A DNA stretch of 64,000 nt, taken from assembly GCA_019973155.2 (NCBI GenBank), contig BPQB01000023.1:124001-188000 (forward strand), written 5' to 3'. The DNA comes from Phanerochaete sordida (lineage: Eukaryota > Basidiomycota > Agaricomycetes > Polyporales > Phanerochaetaceae). Positions 1 through 12,196 of the stretch are shown here, piece by piece; within the stretch, counting starts at the first letter, position 1; each line of letters begins with the position of its first letter. Both the position numbers and the translations under genes were made by a program. A model generated the notes under the pieces. That model was given only the letters and a program-made list of their open reading frames with translations, had not been told where the DNA came from and ran no database searches.

Positions 1-19
1 TTCTGATTCCTCTCCCCAG

Positions 20-1664
20 ACAACAATGCGCTCACCGAGCTCGGCGTCGACGGCGTCGTGCCCCGCCTCCGCATCCTCCGCCTCAGCGGCAACCGCCTCC
101 AGGAACTCAACGCCGCGCCCTTCCCAAACCTTCGCACGCTCTACGCGGACAACAACGCGCTGGGCCCGGTCCACAAGGCACACCGCCTCACCCGACTCGA
201 GAACCTCAGCCTCCGGAACCAGGGCGGCCGCAGCACTCTGTGAGCACTGCTCTATCCCCGGCGATCGTCTCCCGCCGGCGTGCGCACAGCTTTCGTGCCT
301 GGCTCTAGACAGGGCCGCGCTACCCGCGCATGCCGGCGGTTCGACGGTCTGCGTCCGTGCGTGCCTGACGATGCTGACGTCGCTCCCTCCCCGCACAGCG
401 CTCTCTCGCTGCACGACGTCCGCGACGCCAAGCGGCTCTATCTCTCCGGTGCGCCTCCCCTCCGGGCGCCCCGCGCCCCCCTGCTCACCGCGCCCGCACA
501 GGCAACCCACTCAAGCCCGGCTGGCTCGTCGACCCGTGCTACAACCTCGTGTACCTCGAGCTCGCGGCGTGCCGCCTCACGCACCTGCCGGCGAACCTCG
601 CGCGGCTCGCGCCGAACCTGCGCAACTTGAACCTCAACTACAACTTTCTCGACGACGTGCGCCCGCTCGAGGGCCTCGTGCGCCTGCGCCGTCTCACGCT
701 CATCGGGTCGCGTGTGCAGCACACGCGCCAGCTCGTGCGCGTCCTGCGCGGGATGCTCGACATCGAGATGCTCGATTTCAGGTACGCACGACCACCCCCG
801 TTTCTGTGCCTCCCTTGTGGCCACACGCGCGCCGCGCGCAATATACTACCGCACGAGGCGTGCTTCGCGTTCGCTGCGAGCCGTCACCGAGCAAGCGTGC
901 CTGCCCGAACTCTATCAGCGCCGCCCTGGGCCTTGTTCCCGCCGCGCCCTTGCCTTGTCCATGGCCTCGCGCTCCGCGCCGCGTTCTCCGTGCGCCTTCT
1001 GTTCGTGCGCCCCCCGTTCCTGCGCCTTGTCCGCCGCGCTTCTCCTCGCTTCCGCCCCGCGAACGCACACAGTTTCTGATTCCGCCCCCGCGCATTCTCA
1101 CACAGGATGAACCCGTGCACGCTCGGCTACTACCTGCCCCTCCTCGTGCGCGACGTGCCCGGCGCGCTGCAGCCCGCAGACGGCGAGCGCCCCACGCTGC
1201 CCCGCCGCGGGCGCAGCGCCGACGCGAGCACGAGCGCGATGCAGAGCCTCGGCACCGCGCTGCCGTACTCGCAGGGCAAGCGGCGGCGGAGCCTCTCGCC
1301 GGCGTCCGGCGCGCGCCGCGACGAGCCCCCCGCGGCCCACCCCGCAGGCCACCCCGCAGACCCGCACGCGCGCGACCCGGAGAAGGCGGGCTGGAAGGAG
1401 CTCGACGCCAAGTTCCGGCGCGACCTGCCCGACGGCGCGTACGCGGCGCGGCTCGCGTACCGCGGGCTCGTCATGCGCGCGTGCCCCGCGATCCGGCTGC
1501 TCGACGGCGTCGAGGTCGGCGAGAAGGAGCGCGAGAAGGCGGAGCGCCTCCTCCGGAGCGTGTTCGACGCGCCGGGCGCGCGGCCGGCGCGCGGCGGCGG
1601 CGAGGCTCGTGCGCAGAGGGCGGAGCGGGCGGGGCGCGCGCAGGCGCAGGGGCGCGGGAGCTAG
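20..1664 (+). CDS. cdc11: Cdc11/Nud1-like LRR scaffold protein, 3' end only
   Basis: Partial gene; the 5' part lies left of the window. Coding exons read as 20-239, 399-448, 502-781 and 1106-1664 (TAG), joined at acceptors at 18-19, 397-398, 500-501 and 1104-1105 with matching phases. The first three exons encode consecutive leucine-rich repeats (motifs such as LRILRLSGNRL, LENLSLRN, LVYLELAACRL, LRNLNLNYNF). The last exon carries a C-terminal cap with MNPCTLGYY and a segment around YRGLVMRACPAIRLLDGV. LRRs followed by this cap resemble the C-terminus of Cdc11 (S. pombe) and Nud1 (S. cerevisiae), spindle-pole scaffolds of the septation-initiation/mitotic-exit network. That family assignment is from recognition, not a search. 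The third intron (782-1105, 324 nt) is long for this genome. Another LRR protein remains possible. Confidence 0.6.
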
Positions 1665-4088
1665 GCTGGGCGTGTGCGGGGCGCGCGATTGGCGTGTTGA
1701 GACGTTTAGGCTTTTTTCGAACACTTCTTGCTAGCACACACACCGCTGTACATACCCAACTGCCACCCGCCGTTGCCCATCTCACCACGTCCTCCGCGTC
1801 GCTGCACGACGCCCCGGACGATCTGCCTGCACGCGCACGCACCACCTCTCGCCGAAAATCGCTGGCAGATCGCCAGGGCAAATTGGCGAGGGTGGTGCGC
1901 CGCCCGCGGGCGAGGCCCGAGGCCTCCGACGGCGCACGGAGCACGCTGCGCGGGCTCCCGCGCGCGGATCCGCGCCGCGCCGCGTGCGTGCGCGGCCGCA
2001 TCTGCATCTGCGTGCGTGCCTCGCTGCTGCTTCGCGCAGCGATGGCCCTGCTTGTCGTGCAGCGGATCCGCCGATGCCGGGTGCCCAATTTCCCTTGTAC
2101 TATTGCGAGGCCAGACATTGCGGGATACTACCAGGGAATGTGCGCGAGGGGAGCGCGCTGCCCGACCGGGCACTGGCGTAATGCGCGGGCGTGCGCCCCT
2201 GGCGGTGCCCTGCGGGGCGGGCGCGCTGCGCGATCTACGCGCGGGCTCTGCTGCGATCTCGCCGCTGTGTGCGACGCGCGCCCGCGCGCCGCGTATCTAC
2301 CCCGCGCCTTGGCCGCCGCTTCGGGCGTACGGCGACTGTACAAATGCGGGACATATACACTTGGGCCGCAGATATGGGTTGTAGCACAGGTGCAGGCGTG
2401 GCGACATTGGCGGCAGCGCATTGCATCACCGCGTGTCCGCCCGCGGGCCCTGTGCGTCGATCCCTGGTACAGCCTTAGCTCAGCGGCCGGCGGCCGCTCT
2501 CTGATCGCACACAAATTGCCTCGTCGGTTTTCTGCTCTGCGTGACGGGCTGGCTGATTCGCTGATGGCGGCCGGCGGAGGGGCACCGCCTGCGGGGCCTG
2601 CTATCTCGGTCTGCAAATTTCGCGCTGGCAGGGCCGGCGAGATGTGCAGATCATGTGTCCGGGGAAAGCGTGCGAGGACACCGGGGGTCCGAGCGAGCGA
2701 GCTCGTGCACATCGCAGCAACGCGCGCAACACTCTGTTTGTTTGGCCTGCGCGTGCTTCGACGCGGCGGGCTGATCGTTGTGCCGCGGGGCACGAAAGCG
2801 TGGCGCGAAATAACAAGTGCGGCTGGCCCTCCCAGGGCGCCGTGTGCTTCGTGCGGGGAACCGAGCATCAGACCATTTGCGAGGCACGCGAGGACAGGCA
2901 CGCGCCGCGGCATGCCGTACGCCCTCCACAGCGCGAGGGCAGCCTGCAGGACGAGACAAAGCGCAGGACAAAGCGGCGGCGCGGTGGCGCGTTGCGAGGG
3001 CGCCGCGTGCCGTCGCGAGGCGGCGCCGGGCGCTGCGAGCAACACAGGGCGACATCTGCGCTGCCGTCGCGCGATGGCGCCCCCATCGCGGACAGCGTCG
3101 CTGCGCGGGCCGGCGCGGCGGACGCGGCGTGGGTGGTCGCGGCGGCGCACGAATCTGCGCGAGCGAGGCCCGGCGGGCCCAGGACACGCACGCGCCGCGC
3201 TGGGCCTCGCGGGAGCAGAATCTGCGTCCGCGTGGGTGCGGGGGCTTCTCGCGTGCCTGGATCGCGGGCGCACAAGGCACGGCGCCGCCGCGGCGGGGGG
3301 CCCTCGTCGAGCCAGTGTCGCCCGCCGCAGCGCTAGCTGCCTATCGCGCGCGCGGGCGTGCGCATTGTGCGTTTGCGCCCTTCTGGAAACGCATGCACGC
3401 GCGGCGGGCCCGCGCCCCGCAGGGTCACTGGGCGGCGCGAGACTCGAGTACGCCCGCGAGATGGCTCTCTGGCGATGCGGGATGGCCTGCGCGCGCTGCC
3501 TGCCGCGTCGAGCTCGCTGGTGACGTCTCGCGCGGTGCTGTTGCCTGGCGACGGGCAGGGATTGGCCGTGTCAGAGCCTGGGGCGGGCGACATGCCCGAT
3601 TGGGGAGGTCTGCACGGCGGAGATGGAATGGGCGGGCGGAGATGGGCGTGGAGGGAGATGCAGCAGATCTGGGTGATGGATCGCGTGATTAATTGCGGCG
3701 ACGGGCCAGGGGGCACGCAGGCGCCGGCTGCTGCTGCTGTTGTTGTCCGGGTCGACGACGAGATGCGCTGCTGGTCCCAACGGCACAGCCTGCGCTGCTC
3801 CCAGATCGTGATCCACTCTGGCCGCGGGCTCCTGCCTTTGCGGGGAGATGCGCGCGAGCGCGGGGGCCCGTGCTCGGGGGTGGATTGCAAGGTTCGTCGC
3901 AAAGGGCGAGTGGGAAGGCAGCGGGTCTGGTCTGGACTGGAGAGCCAACAAGGGACATGATGCGGGTGATCTGGGACAGGGATTCCCCTCCTGCCAGATC
4001 CTGGCTTGATTGCCAGCCACCGAACGGGCCTCGTTGATTCGTTCCCACCGCACTCTCTCGCCTCGGGGGATGGAGTTTAATGGGACCC

Positions 4089-4096
4089 TATAAGAG
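4089..4096 (+). promoter_or_regulatory. TATA-like element upstream of the homeodomain gene
   Basis: TATAAGAG on the plus strand, 221 bp before the proposed ATG at 4310. It is the only clear TATA-like element just upstream of this gene. The spacing implies a 5' UTR of roughly 190 nt. Confidence 0.4.
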
Positions 4097-4239
4097 CGTA
4101 CGGGAGATCGAACGCTAACCGGGCCATCCTGCTAGGACAGCTTTATCTGCGCCGCTGTGCGCATCCCGCGACTCTTCTTAGCTCGTCCCTGTCTTGCCCT
4201 TCCCAGGTCCCTCCCGAGTTTTCTTGTGTCCGCTGGTGC

Positions 4240-4290
4240 CCTCGTCGTCGTCGCCCTCGCCTTCGCCCTCGCCCTCGCCCCCGCCCCCGT
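4240..4290 (+). repeat. CTCGCC-type microsatellite in the predicted 5' UTR
   Basis: Imperfect hexamer/trinucleotide run of (CTCGTC/CTCGCC/CCCGCC) units immediately upstream of the homeodomain start codon, strongly pyrimidine-biased on the plus strand. It lies between the TATA-like element and the ATG, so it would be transcribed in the leader. Confidence 0.6.
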
Positions 4291-4309
4291 CCTCGCTGCC
4301 CCCACATTC

Positions 4310-6451
4310 ATGATCGACTCGCTCCCCACGCCGCACGACTCCCCGTTGAGCAGGTACAGCGTCGACCAGCTGCATTACGCCCTGTGAGTGCATCACCCTT
4401 TGGCTAGGCACGCCACGCTCCCTGTCAGCTGTCACCCTGTTTTCGCGTGCGCGTGCGCCGCCGCCGACGTACAAAACGCGCGCATGCCCGCTCGCGTGCT
4501 GCTGCCTTCCTTCCTGCCCCACCACGCTTCGAGTTCCGTGTCCCCGCCCCGAAAAGGACATATTCTAACCTTGCTGCCCGCGCGCCTCCCAGCACCCAGG
4601 ACACTGGCAAGCCCGCCCCGCTCGCTTTCGACGTGCACGCTCTCTCTGGAGCTCCCTCTCCAGCCCTCCTGTCAGTCGCAGTGCTCTCCCTCCCCCTCCC
4701 CCTCGCCGCTCACACCTCTCCCATGCACAGGCACACCCCGCACTCGTCCGACGCGGAGACAGACTACACCGACTCGCGCCGCATGTCCAGCTCGGCCGCG
4801 TCCGACAGCAGCCTCCACTCCAAGCGACGCTACGACTACTCCCCCTCCGCGTCGCCCGTGCCCGCCAAGGACGCCGCCCAGCCCTGGGCCTCGCCCCAGC
4901 ACACCCCCGCCGCCACCGCCGCCACCGACGACGACGCCCGCAGCGAGCTCAGCAGCCACAGCCCCCGCGTCCAGCTCCCCAGCATCGCGTCGACCTTCCA
5001 GGACCGCCACGAGCTCCGGCGCGCGTCCCTGCCCTCGACGCTCCACGACCCGTCGGGCTCAGGCCACCTCCGCCTCCCGACGCCGACCGCGAGCCTGCAC
5101 CGCACCTCGCAGTCGCACCCGGGGCTCGCGTCGTACCAGTTCCCCGCGCCCTCGCCGCCGGACAGCGACCACGCCCCCGAGGACAGCCGCCGCCCGCGCC
5201 TCACGGCGCTGACCCAGATCCCGCCGTACCAGGGCGAGTATCCGGTCCCGAGCAGTGCCTTTTCCGGCTCCTCATCGCTTTCCTTCGGCACCTCGCCGCT
5301 CTCGGGCGCGACCTCCGTCTCCGACGATAGCTGGGCGCCCGGCATCTCCCGCCCCGCCTCGACCCCGAGCCGCCCGCCCGCAGCCGCCGGCTCCCCGAGC
5401 CTCAAGTACAGCGACGACCGCGGCGCCCTCTACGCCGGCGTCACCCGCATCTCCGGCCAGCACCCCGCCGCCGCCGCCGCCGACCGCGCGCGCATCGTCA
5501 AGACCGAGGGCGACCAGTGGGGGTCCTTCGGCAGCACCGAGTACGGCGGCATGTCCCCCGCCAACGCCCCCAGCGGCCTCGTCGGCGCCGGCGCGCCCGC
5601 CATCAGCGTCACCGGCTCGCCGACGCGCTCGCCCCAGCAGCCGCACGCCCCGCCGCCGAGCCTCGTCGAGCGCGCCCCCCGCAAGCGCGGCAAGCTCCCG
5701 AAGCCCGTCACCGACTACCTCAAGGACTGGCTCCACCGCCACTCGGACCACCCGTACCCGAGCGAAGAAGAGAAGAAGGCGTTGTGCAACGCCACAGGCC
5801 TCAGCATGTCGCAAGTCTCGAACTGGATGATCAACGTGCGTGTCCTCCGATCCTCTGCGCTGCGCGATGCTGACCCTCGTTGTGCAGGCCCGCCGGCGCA
5901 TCCTCGCGCCCGCACACCGCGCCGCCGCGAGCCCGCAGACGAACATGCCGTACTCGGCGCCCGCGTCGCGCCCGAGCCTGCTCGACGGCGGGCGCCGCGC
6001 GTCGATGCCCGCGGACGGGCTCACGCTCTACCACCCGATGTCGCTGCAGTCGCTGCCCGAGTACGCGCTCGGGAGCAGCACGCGGCACATGGTCGGCATG
6101 GCGCGCAGCCTCTCGAGCAGCCACGGCCTCGCCTCCGCGCACGCGTCGCACCACCACCACCCGTACGCGCTCGACGCGAGCTACACGCGCCTGCCGTACG
6201 GCGCGGGCGGCGCGCTGCACCCGAGCGCGCACGTCGGCGGGAGCGGCGGCGGCGGCGGCGGCGCAGGCGCGTACCTCGGCGTGCCGCTCAGCGCGCCCGC
6301 GAGCATGAGCTCCCCGAGCCCGTTCGGCGGGTACCAGGGCAGCTACAGCCGCGTGTCGAGCGAGGGCGCGGGCCAGGGCTCGTATGCGTTCGCCGAGCAC
6401 GCGCACTCGGTCTCGCCGCAGCCGGGCTCGGGGTACACCACGCCGCACTAG
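4310..6451 (+). CDS. TALE-class homeodomain transcription factor
   Basis: Exons 4310-4383, 4593-5835 and 5888-6451 (TAG) give 626 aa. The start is the first in-frame ATG after the TATA-like element; the same frame upstream lacks a closer ATG. The homeodomain spans about residues 389-445. It begins KRGKLPKP, has the three-residue loop extension (HPYP after helix 1) that defines the TALE class, and the recognition helix WMINARRR. Intron 2 splits this helix exactly between Asn and Ala. The rest is low-complexity, rich in Ser, Pro, Ala and His, including a poly-Gly stretch and a His run near the C-terminus, as is usual for fungal regulators. TALE factors act in the nucleus as DNA-binding regulators. 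In agaricomycetes several homeodomain genes control fruiting, but this sequence alone does not tell which one this is. The gene is flanked on both sides by unusually long non-coding DNA. Confidence 0.9.
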
Positions 6452-9400
6452 CGCGCCCCGCCGCCGCCTCGCTCATCGCGTTTCATTTTCGTCATCGCTC
6501 ATCGCCGCCCCCGCCGCTCCTTTCGCCGGACACTAGACCTCGACGTGCCCACGGACACTGGCCCCGACATGCGTATCCCGGCCCTACGCTACACCACGTA
6601 ATACCGCGCGCACCGTGCCGCGGCGACCTTGCGCCCTCCTTTTTTTCGCTGTGATGCCCCACGGACCGTCCCTCGTTGCTCCTGCTGTTCTGCTGCTGTC
6701 CCCGTTCGTGCGCTCTGTGTGTATACCGCGTTCCCTGCTGTAAAGTACTGTACGATCGCTTGTGTTGGCGTGTAATATGACGTGTTCTGCTGAGACTGGC
6801 TGCTGCGATGGGGATCGTGAGATGGACGTGCGATGGCTGTTCGTCGCCGTGTCCGGTGAGGCCTCTTGTTCGATGAGTCCTTCCGGTCAGCAAACGCTTC
6901 TTGTTCTGCTTGCCCTTCCCTGCTGTTCGTCGTCACGCGCGAGCCGCCGCCGGTGGCGGAGGACAAGGCCGCACGCGTGCACTCCGCATCGCGTATGTCC
7001 TCCCCACGCGAAGCCCGCGGCATGTGGGGCGGCGCCGCACGGCGGGGAAGCCCCGCCTCTCGCACACTCTTCAGACTTCTCCACCTGACGCTTCACTGCA
7101 TCTGCGGGTCGGCCGCACGAGACGGCCGCGCGCCGCGAAGCCACGGCGTGATAGATCCTGCCAAGGGTCCGCCGGATCCGCGACGCCTTCCGTGCCTTCG
7201 CGGGAGGCCTCGTGCACCGCTGCCTCGCCCCTTGGCACACGCACGCCCGCGCGCGGTGACGTGCGGGGCGCGGCGGGTGTCCAGCGTCCAGCGTATAACG
7301 TTCAACGTTCAACGTTGAGTTCGAGGGCCCTGGCACGGGGCCGCTGGTGCGAGCGGGTGCGAGCGATAGAGTCGGCCGGGAGCACTCGCACGCGCACTAC
7401 TGCGCCCGCCGGCGTCCGAGGAAGGGCGCGGCGAAACGCAGCGCGTCAGGTGCCGCCTGGCTGGAGCGGCCCATGGGCGTGCGCCGACGGGCGCGGCGCG
7501 CGATAACCCCCAGGGCGGAGGAAAAGGTACGCTGCAGCGGTGTTCTCATTTCGGGATGCACGAGCGTGCAAGAGGTGGGTGCGTTGCTGGGGTGGGCTTG
7601 TGCGGCGCCCAGGCACGCCCGCACGTCTGCACGCAGTAAACGGACACCTCACCAGTGCTTGTGTAGTCCTCGAGCCGGGAGAACGCGCGCAGCGTCGCAC
7701 TGTACCTCTCGCGCGCAACGCCCGCGAGGACCCCAGGGCGCACGCAGCGCGGGGGGACACTGCCCGGCGGCGGCGGCGGCGGCGGAGGGGCGAAGCTCGG
7801 GAGCGCAGGCATCACATCGCGTCCTAGGAAATCGAAGCGAGGCACGCGCGCGGGCGTATTGCGGGCGCACTGGCACACTCACGCGAGCACCACCATTCAG
7901 ACATTCGAACATTCGGATGTTCGTGGGGCGTCCGCTGCTCGTCCCGTCTTGGGGCGGGGACGCGTGCGGGCGAGAGGCGCGGCGCGCGCGGATGCGTTGC
8001 GGGCGGCGCGGCGCAGATCGCGCGGGGCTTTGATATATGATAGGCGGGCGGGAGCCTGCGCAGGGAGTCGTCGGGACCGGGCATGCAGGCGGACGGCGGG
8101 CGAGGGACGCGGCGCGGGACGCGTCAGCTGCGACGCAATCGCGCGGTCGGTGCCGAGGCCCCCGCAGGGCGTGCCTGAATATGGCTCGCGTACGGCGGGA
8201 AGCGTGCGGGCGCCGACGCCACAGGGTGCGCGCGTGCGCCGTGCTCGCCGGCGAACCCCCAGCAGCCTCACGCAGCGGAGGCTCGCCGGCAGCACAGCGG
8301 AGCGCCCGCGCGTTGACAGAATACATCGAAAAAGGTTTTTGGGCTGGCTGTCTGGGCGTGGCGGGCGGACGCGTGCTGCGCGGCGACCCACGCACGCACG
8401 CCACGCCTGTCCTGCGCCCGCGCTGACGTGGATCTGCGGACGGCTGACGTCGCTTCGCACCGCCGCCCTACCGCCAGGTACGCCCGCCCGCCCGCCGCCG
8501 CGGCCAGAGCAGCGCGAGATTGAGGTGAGATGGCCTCTGCGGGCGCGCGGTGGCGGTGCCGCGGGTGTGCGAACGCGCGAGCGTGCGTTCACACGCCCAG
8601 GCATCGCATCTCGCGCGTCCTTGTCCGCGCGTTCCCAGGCGCGCCGGAAGCGGCAGCCTCTGCGTACGAGAGAGAGTGCGTTGTGCGCGGGCGTGCCTGG
8701 GCCGCGTCCACGCCTGGGACCGCCGCGAGACACGCCCAGGAACGGCCGCATGACCGCGGTGCGGGGGCAGAGGGGCGCATCAGCGTGGCGCACCGCACGC
8801 ACTGTTAGCCTCGCCGACGTACGCGCTGCACAGCGGTGCATCAGCCCTAGCAGCGCGTCCGCTGCGCCGGCGCACGGCGTTAGCGCAGGGTCGGGGGCCC
8901 CACCGCGGTGGCCCGGCGCGCGCGCTCGACGCTGCGTCAGAATCTGTTGCGCGGCGCGGGGACGCCCAGGCACGCACCTGGCAATGAATCTGCGGGGCGT
9001 ACGTAAAGGGGCCCAAGTGCGGTGATGCGGCACGAGCTGGGGACGGCGACTCGCCGCGGGCGCGTGCAGATCGCCTGCATGCGGCGTGTGTGCGCTGTGA
9101 TGCGGCGGGCGTCGCCTGGAAGCGCAATATAGGGGCAATGTATCGCGCGAACATTCCTGGCGCATGTGTTCGCGCTTGGTGTTCGGGAGCCAAGATCAGG
9201 TCTTGGGGGTGCGCATGTGCGTGGTGCATGCAGTGGTCTGTGGACAAGTCCCCAACGAAGCATTCCTCTCAACGACGCTGCCCGTGGGAAACGCGCCACG
9301 TTGGCGCTCACGCGTATGTTTCGCTTTGCCCCCGCTATTTCGTGGCAGGCTTTGCACGCCTTGCCCCAGCCACCCCGCCCCGTCGTGCACCCCCCACGCA

Positions 9401-12196
9401 CATCTGCGCCCATCATCACCCAAAAACAGCCGCACCCCAGCGCCGCGGGCCGCCCCATCCCGCGCAGACTGCGCAGAGATAGTGATCCCACTGATCATCG
9501 CGCGGCGTGGCGTCGACCCGCCCGCACCAACAGGCAAACACCACGCCTATTCCGGCACGCCCCCCGCAGTGATCCCACCGCGCGCACGCAGCGCAGATGC
9601 GCAGAAGAAGGCGGGCGGCGTCGCGATCAATGCAAAATTTCGCCCAGTCCCGCCTGTCCTGCCTCGCCCCCACTCAGGGATCCGGAGCGACTCACTGCGA
9701 ACGGACAGCTGAGGGAGCCATCGCAGCAGTGCACACACCCGCCAGTCCTGCGCGCCGAACCGCGGCACGCCTGGCAGCGACGCATCGATGACGCGCCGCG
9801 AAGCACCAGCGTCGCCATGCCATGCCTCCCGCCGGCATGCTGGCAGGATCTATCACGCGAAGCGTCCGCCGAAGCCTGTCACGCCCGCGCGCGTGCACAG
9901 CCATCGTCCGCGCGTCATGATTAGTGTGCCCGGACGCCGGGCGCACGCTGCGTGGTTTTGACGTTTGCCTGCTGCACCGCGGTGTGGGTGGTGCGTTGGC
10001 GCGGTGCGCGGCTGTGCTGTCGTCTGAGGGTGCGTAGGCTGCGTAGATGCGTCGGTGTGTAGGTGCGCGAGGGAAGCGGGCGGACGGTGGCGTCCGCACG
10101 TGCAGGATCGTTCGTCAGAACATCACGACCGGGCTCCGTCGTCGTGTGCCGCAGGCAAATGCAGGCACCGTCAGGCTTCGCAGATTGCACGACGAAGATG
10201 GCGGCGCACCCTAGCTCGCCGCGATGTGATGGGCCGGACGCGCCCCCGCCAGAGCTCGCCTGATGTCCCTAAGCCAGATTGCACGCGTGGGAGCTCGAAT
10301 CCCATCTGAAAACGCATACCGCAGGTGCAGCCCAAAAACGCACATCCAGCCCAGCCACCCCTCGCGCGGGCCCGCCCGCTCGCCCGCCCTCCCGCCTCGA
10401 CCCGCCCGCGAAGGACAATCCCCCGCCGCCACCGCGGCCGCACCACCGCAGCAGCCACCGCACGCCCGCGCGTCCGATGATCCCGCGGACGTGCGGCGTG
10501 GGCTCGGTCGCGCCCTCGCCGCGCGACGGGACTGCACCCGCGTCGCCGATCCGCGTCGCACGCCCGTTCGGGCGTCGGTACACGCCCACGGCTGCGCGCC
10601 GCACTTCTGTGCGATGGTGAGCAGAGATGGGGATGGCCCGCGACGGCGACCGTCAGCGCGTTTGATAGCCCGGTCGCGCTGTGTGCGCACGGTAGGCTCG
10701 GTGTCCGGCGTACCGTCCAGATGCGCGTCCAGATGCTCGTCGTGCCAGGTCGGGCCCTCGGACGCGCGGACGCGAACGCGCCCCCGCACCGCTTCCTCGG
10801 CCGTGATGCAGCTGATAGCGGTCGCGCGCGGGCGTGTTTCGCTGATTCTGTGGCGCGGGAGCGGCGGCGCGAGGTGCGGCGGGGGTCGCTGTTCGGGCTG
10901 CGCTCGGCGCGGGAGCGCAGAGCCTGACTACGAGCCCACCGGACGGCCGTCGGGCCCTCGGGGCCATGGCGGACGCGGCAGTTGTAATTTGTCGCGTTGG
11001 AGCTCTGGAGGGCTGCGAGAGTGCGGGGATGGGCAGCGGGCGAGATGGCGCACCGCGCCGTGCTTTGGGGGCCGGCGGCCGAGAAGCCTAGGTGTGTTCT
11101 GCCTGCGAGCCTGGCGTGCATCTGCAGCCCTCCAAGACTGACGAACGCGCCTCGCGAGGCTAACACAGAGTCCACCTCTCCACCTCTCCATCCCCTCGTC
11201 TCGCGGCGTCCGCAGGCGCCTGCAGTCTCGAACGGAAGGCGCCGCGGCAGGGCACACGCGGGAGGCGTGCACCCAGGGAGCGATGTCTGCGCGGCGTGCC
11301 GGGCGGTCGGCGCAACGCTGTGCTGCCGCGCGCGCACACATCACGGATGCAGGATCGCGGCGGCCTGCGAAGGCTGCCGCGAAGTCTATCGCGAAGATTG
11401 AGGTGGCGATGCCGTGTTCGCGGCTTGCTCGTGGGGCCGGCGGGGCGTGTGTTGGCGGGGCGGCTGGTGGAAAATCGGTTGGCGGAAAATTGGTTGGTGG
11501 AAAGGCGGGAAAGGACCACTGGCGAGTGCGGGCGATTGCTGCGACGGTCGCGATCTCGACGAATATTTGGGCGTGTTGACTCTCGTGGGCTACGCGACCC
11601 TTGCGTTGCCGCGCCGGGCGCATTCCGGGGGGAATCCGCACGGTCTCGGTCGGAGACGTGATCTGACCGTTGTATTGGGCAGGCGTTTGTCCGGACGCGT
11701 CTGTGTCGCCGGGGGGTGGACACACAATAGACAGGTGGGCGCGTGTGTATTGTGCGAAGCGAGGGGAGAGCGAGACGCGCTCTAGAGCGCACCGGTGTTC
11801 GGGTAGGACGGGGGGCTGCTAACGTTGTCAGATGAACGCAACGGCAGCTTCACAGGACATGGTCAGGGTATGTTGCTTCCGTATGCTTTGAAGTCGTTGT
11901 ATTCCTTCGCATGTTTCTCACCTGTGGGCAGTACCTCAGTACTCCGAATGTCGTGTTCGTATGAAACATCACACAAATGTGGTTGAGTAGTGTGTGCATT
12001 GCCGGCGCTGACCCAGTGATAAATACTCGAATGCTGTCCGCCAATTATTGAGGCACCGTATGCAGTACGAAGAAGATCAAGCCAAGAAAATATGTACAGA
12101 TAAAGTCTGCGTGACGAGCATCAGTACACCTCCTGGAAGACAGAGAACCGACTTACTAAGATAAATAAACCAAAGACAAACCAACAAAGGCCAACC
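6452..12196. other. 5.7-kb GC-rich gene-free region
   Basis: No gene recognised. Overlapping stop-free frames of up to about 420 codons exist on both strands but have no domain, no consistent frame and very Arg/Ala/Pro-rich translations, so they are composition artefacts. Local structure includes short tandem repeats (7279-7319), a small palindrome around 7908-7926 (CGAACAT/ATGTTCG arms), recurrent GCCCAGGCACGC-like words between 7.6 and 9.0 kb, and three copies of a GGTTGG-GGAAAA-like unit at 11462-11508. The last 400 bases become AT-richer and are probably the 3' UTR of the F-box gene read on the minus strand. Confidence 0.5.
7279..7319. repeat. Short tandem repeats (CCAGCGT and AACGTTC units)
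   Basis: Two CCAGCGT units are followed by three overlapping AACGTTC/AACGTTG units. The core AACGTT is itself palindromic. Function unknown. Confidence 0.6.

Larger units (their letters stand above)
1665..4309. other. GC-rich intergenic region upstream of the homeodomain gene
   Basis: No gene is recognised in these 2.6 kb. Stop-free frames are long in several phases at once, which is what very high GC produces by chance. None shows a domain, a convincing start or splice logic. A short (CTG)n-like run sits near 3727-3742. The distal part is probably the upstream regulatory region and 5' UTR of the TALE homeodomain gene at 4310. Confidence 0.5.

Noticed and set aside
2472..2500. tRNA-like D-arm (TTAGCTCAGC)
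   Set aside because: No acceptor stem, anticodon arm or TTCRANY T-loop at the required distances.
26..3523. A stop-free plus-strand frame of 1165 codons
   Set aside because: It runs out of frame through the LRR exons and the GC-rich spacer, its translation is dominated by Arg/Ala/Pro/Ser, and several other frames are open at the same time. It is a GC artefact.
7897..9165. Minus-strand 422-codon open frame
   Set aside because: Same composition artefact in the gene-free GC-rich region, with a plus-strand frame of similar size overlapping it and no domain.
10271..10309. tRNA T-arm-like hairpin (TGGGA / TCCCA)
   Set aside because: The loop is GCTCGAA, not the conserved TTCRANY, and no upstream D-arm or anticodon arm pairs.
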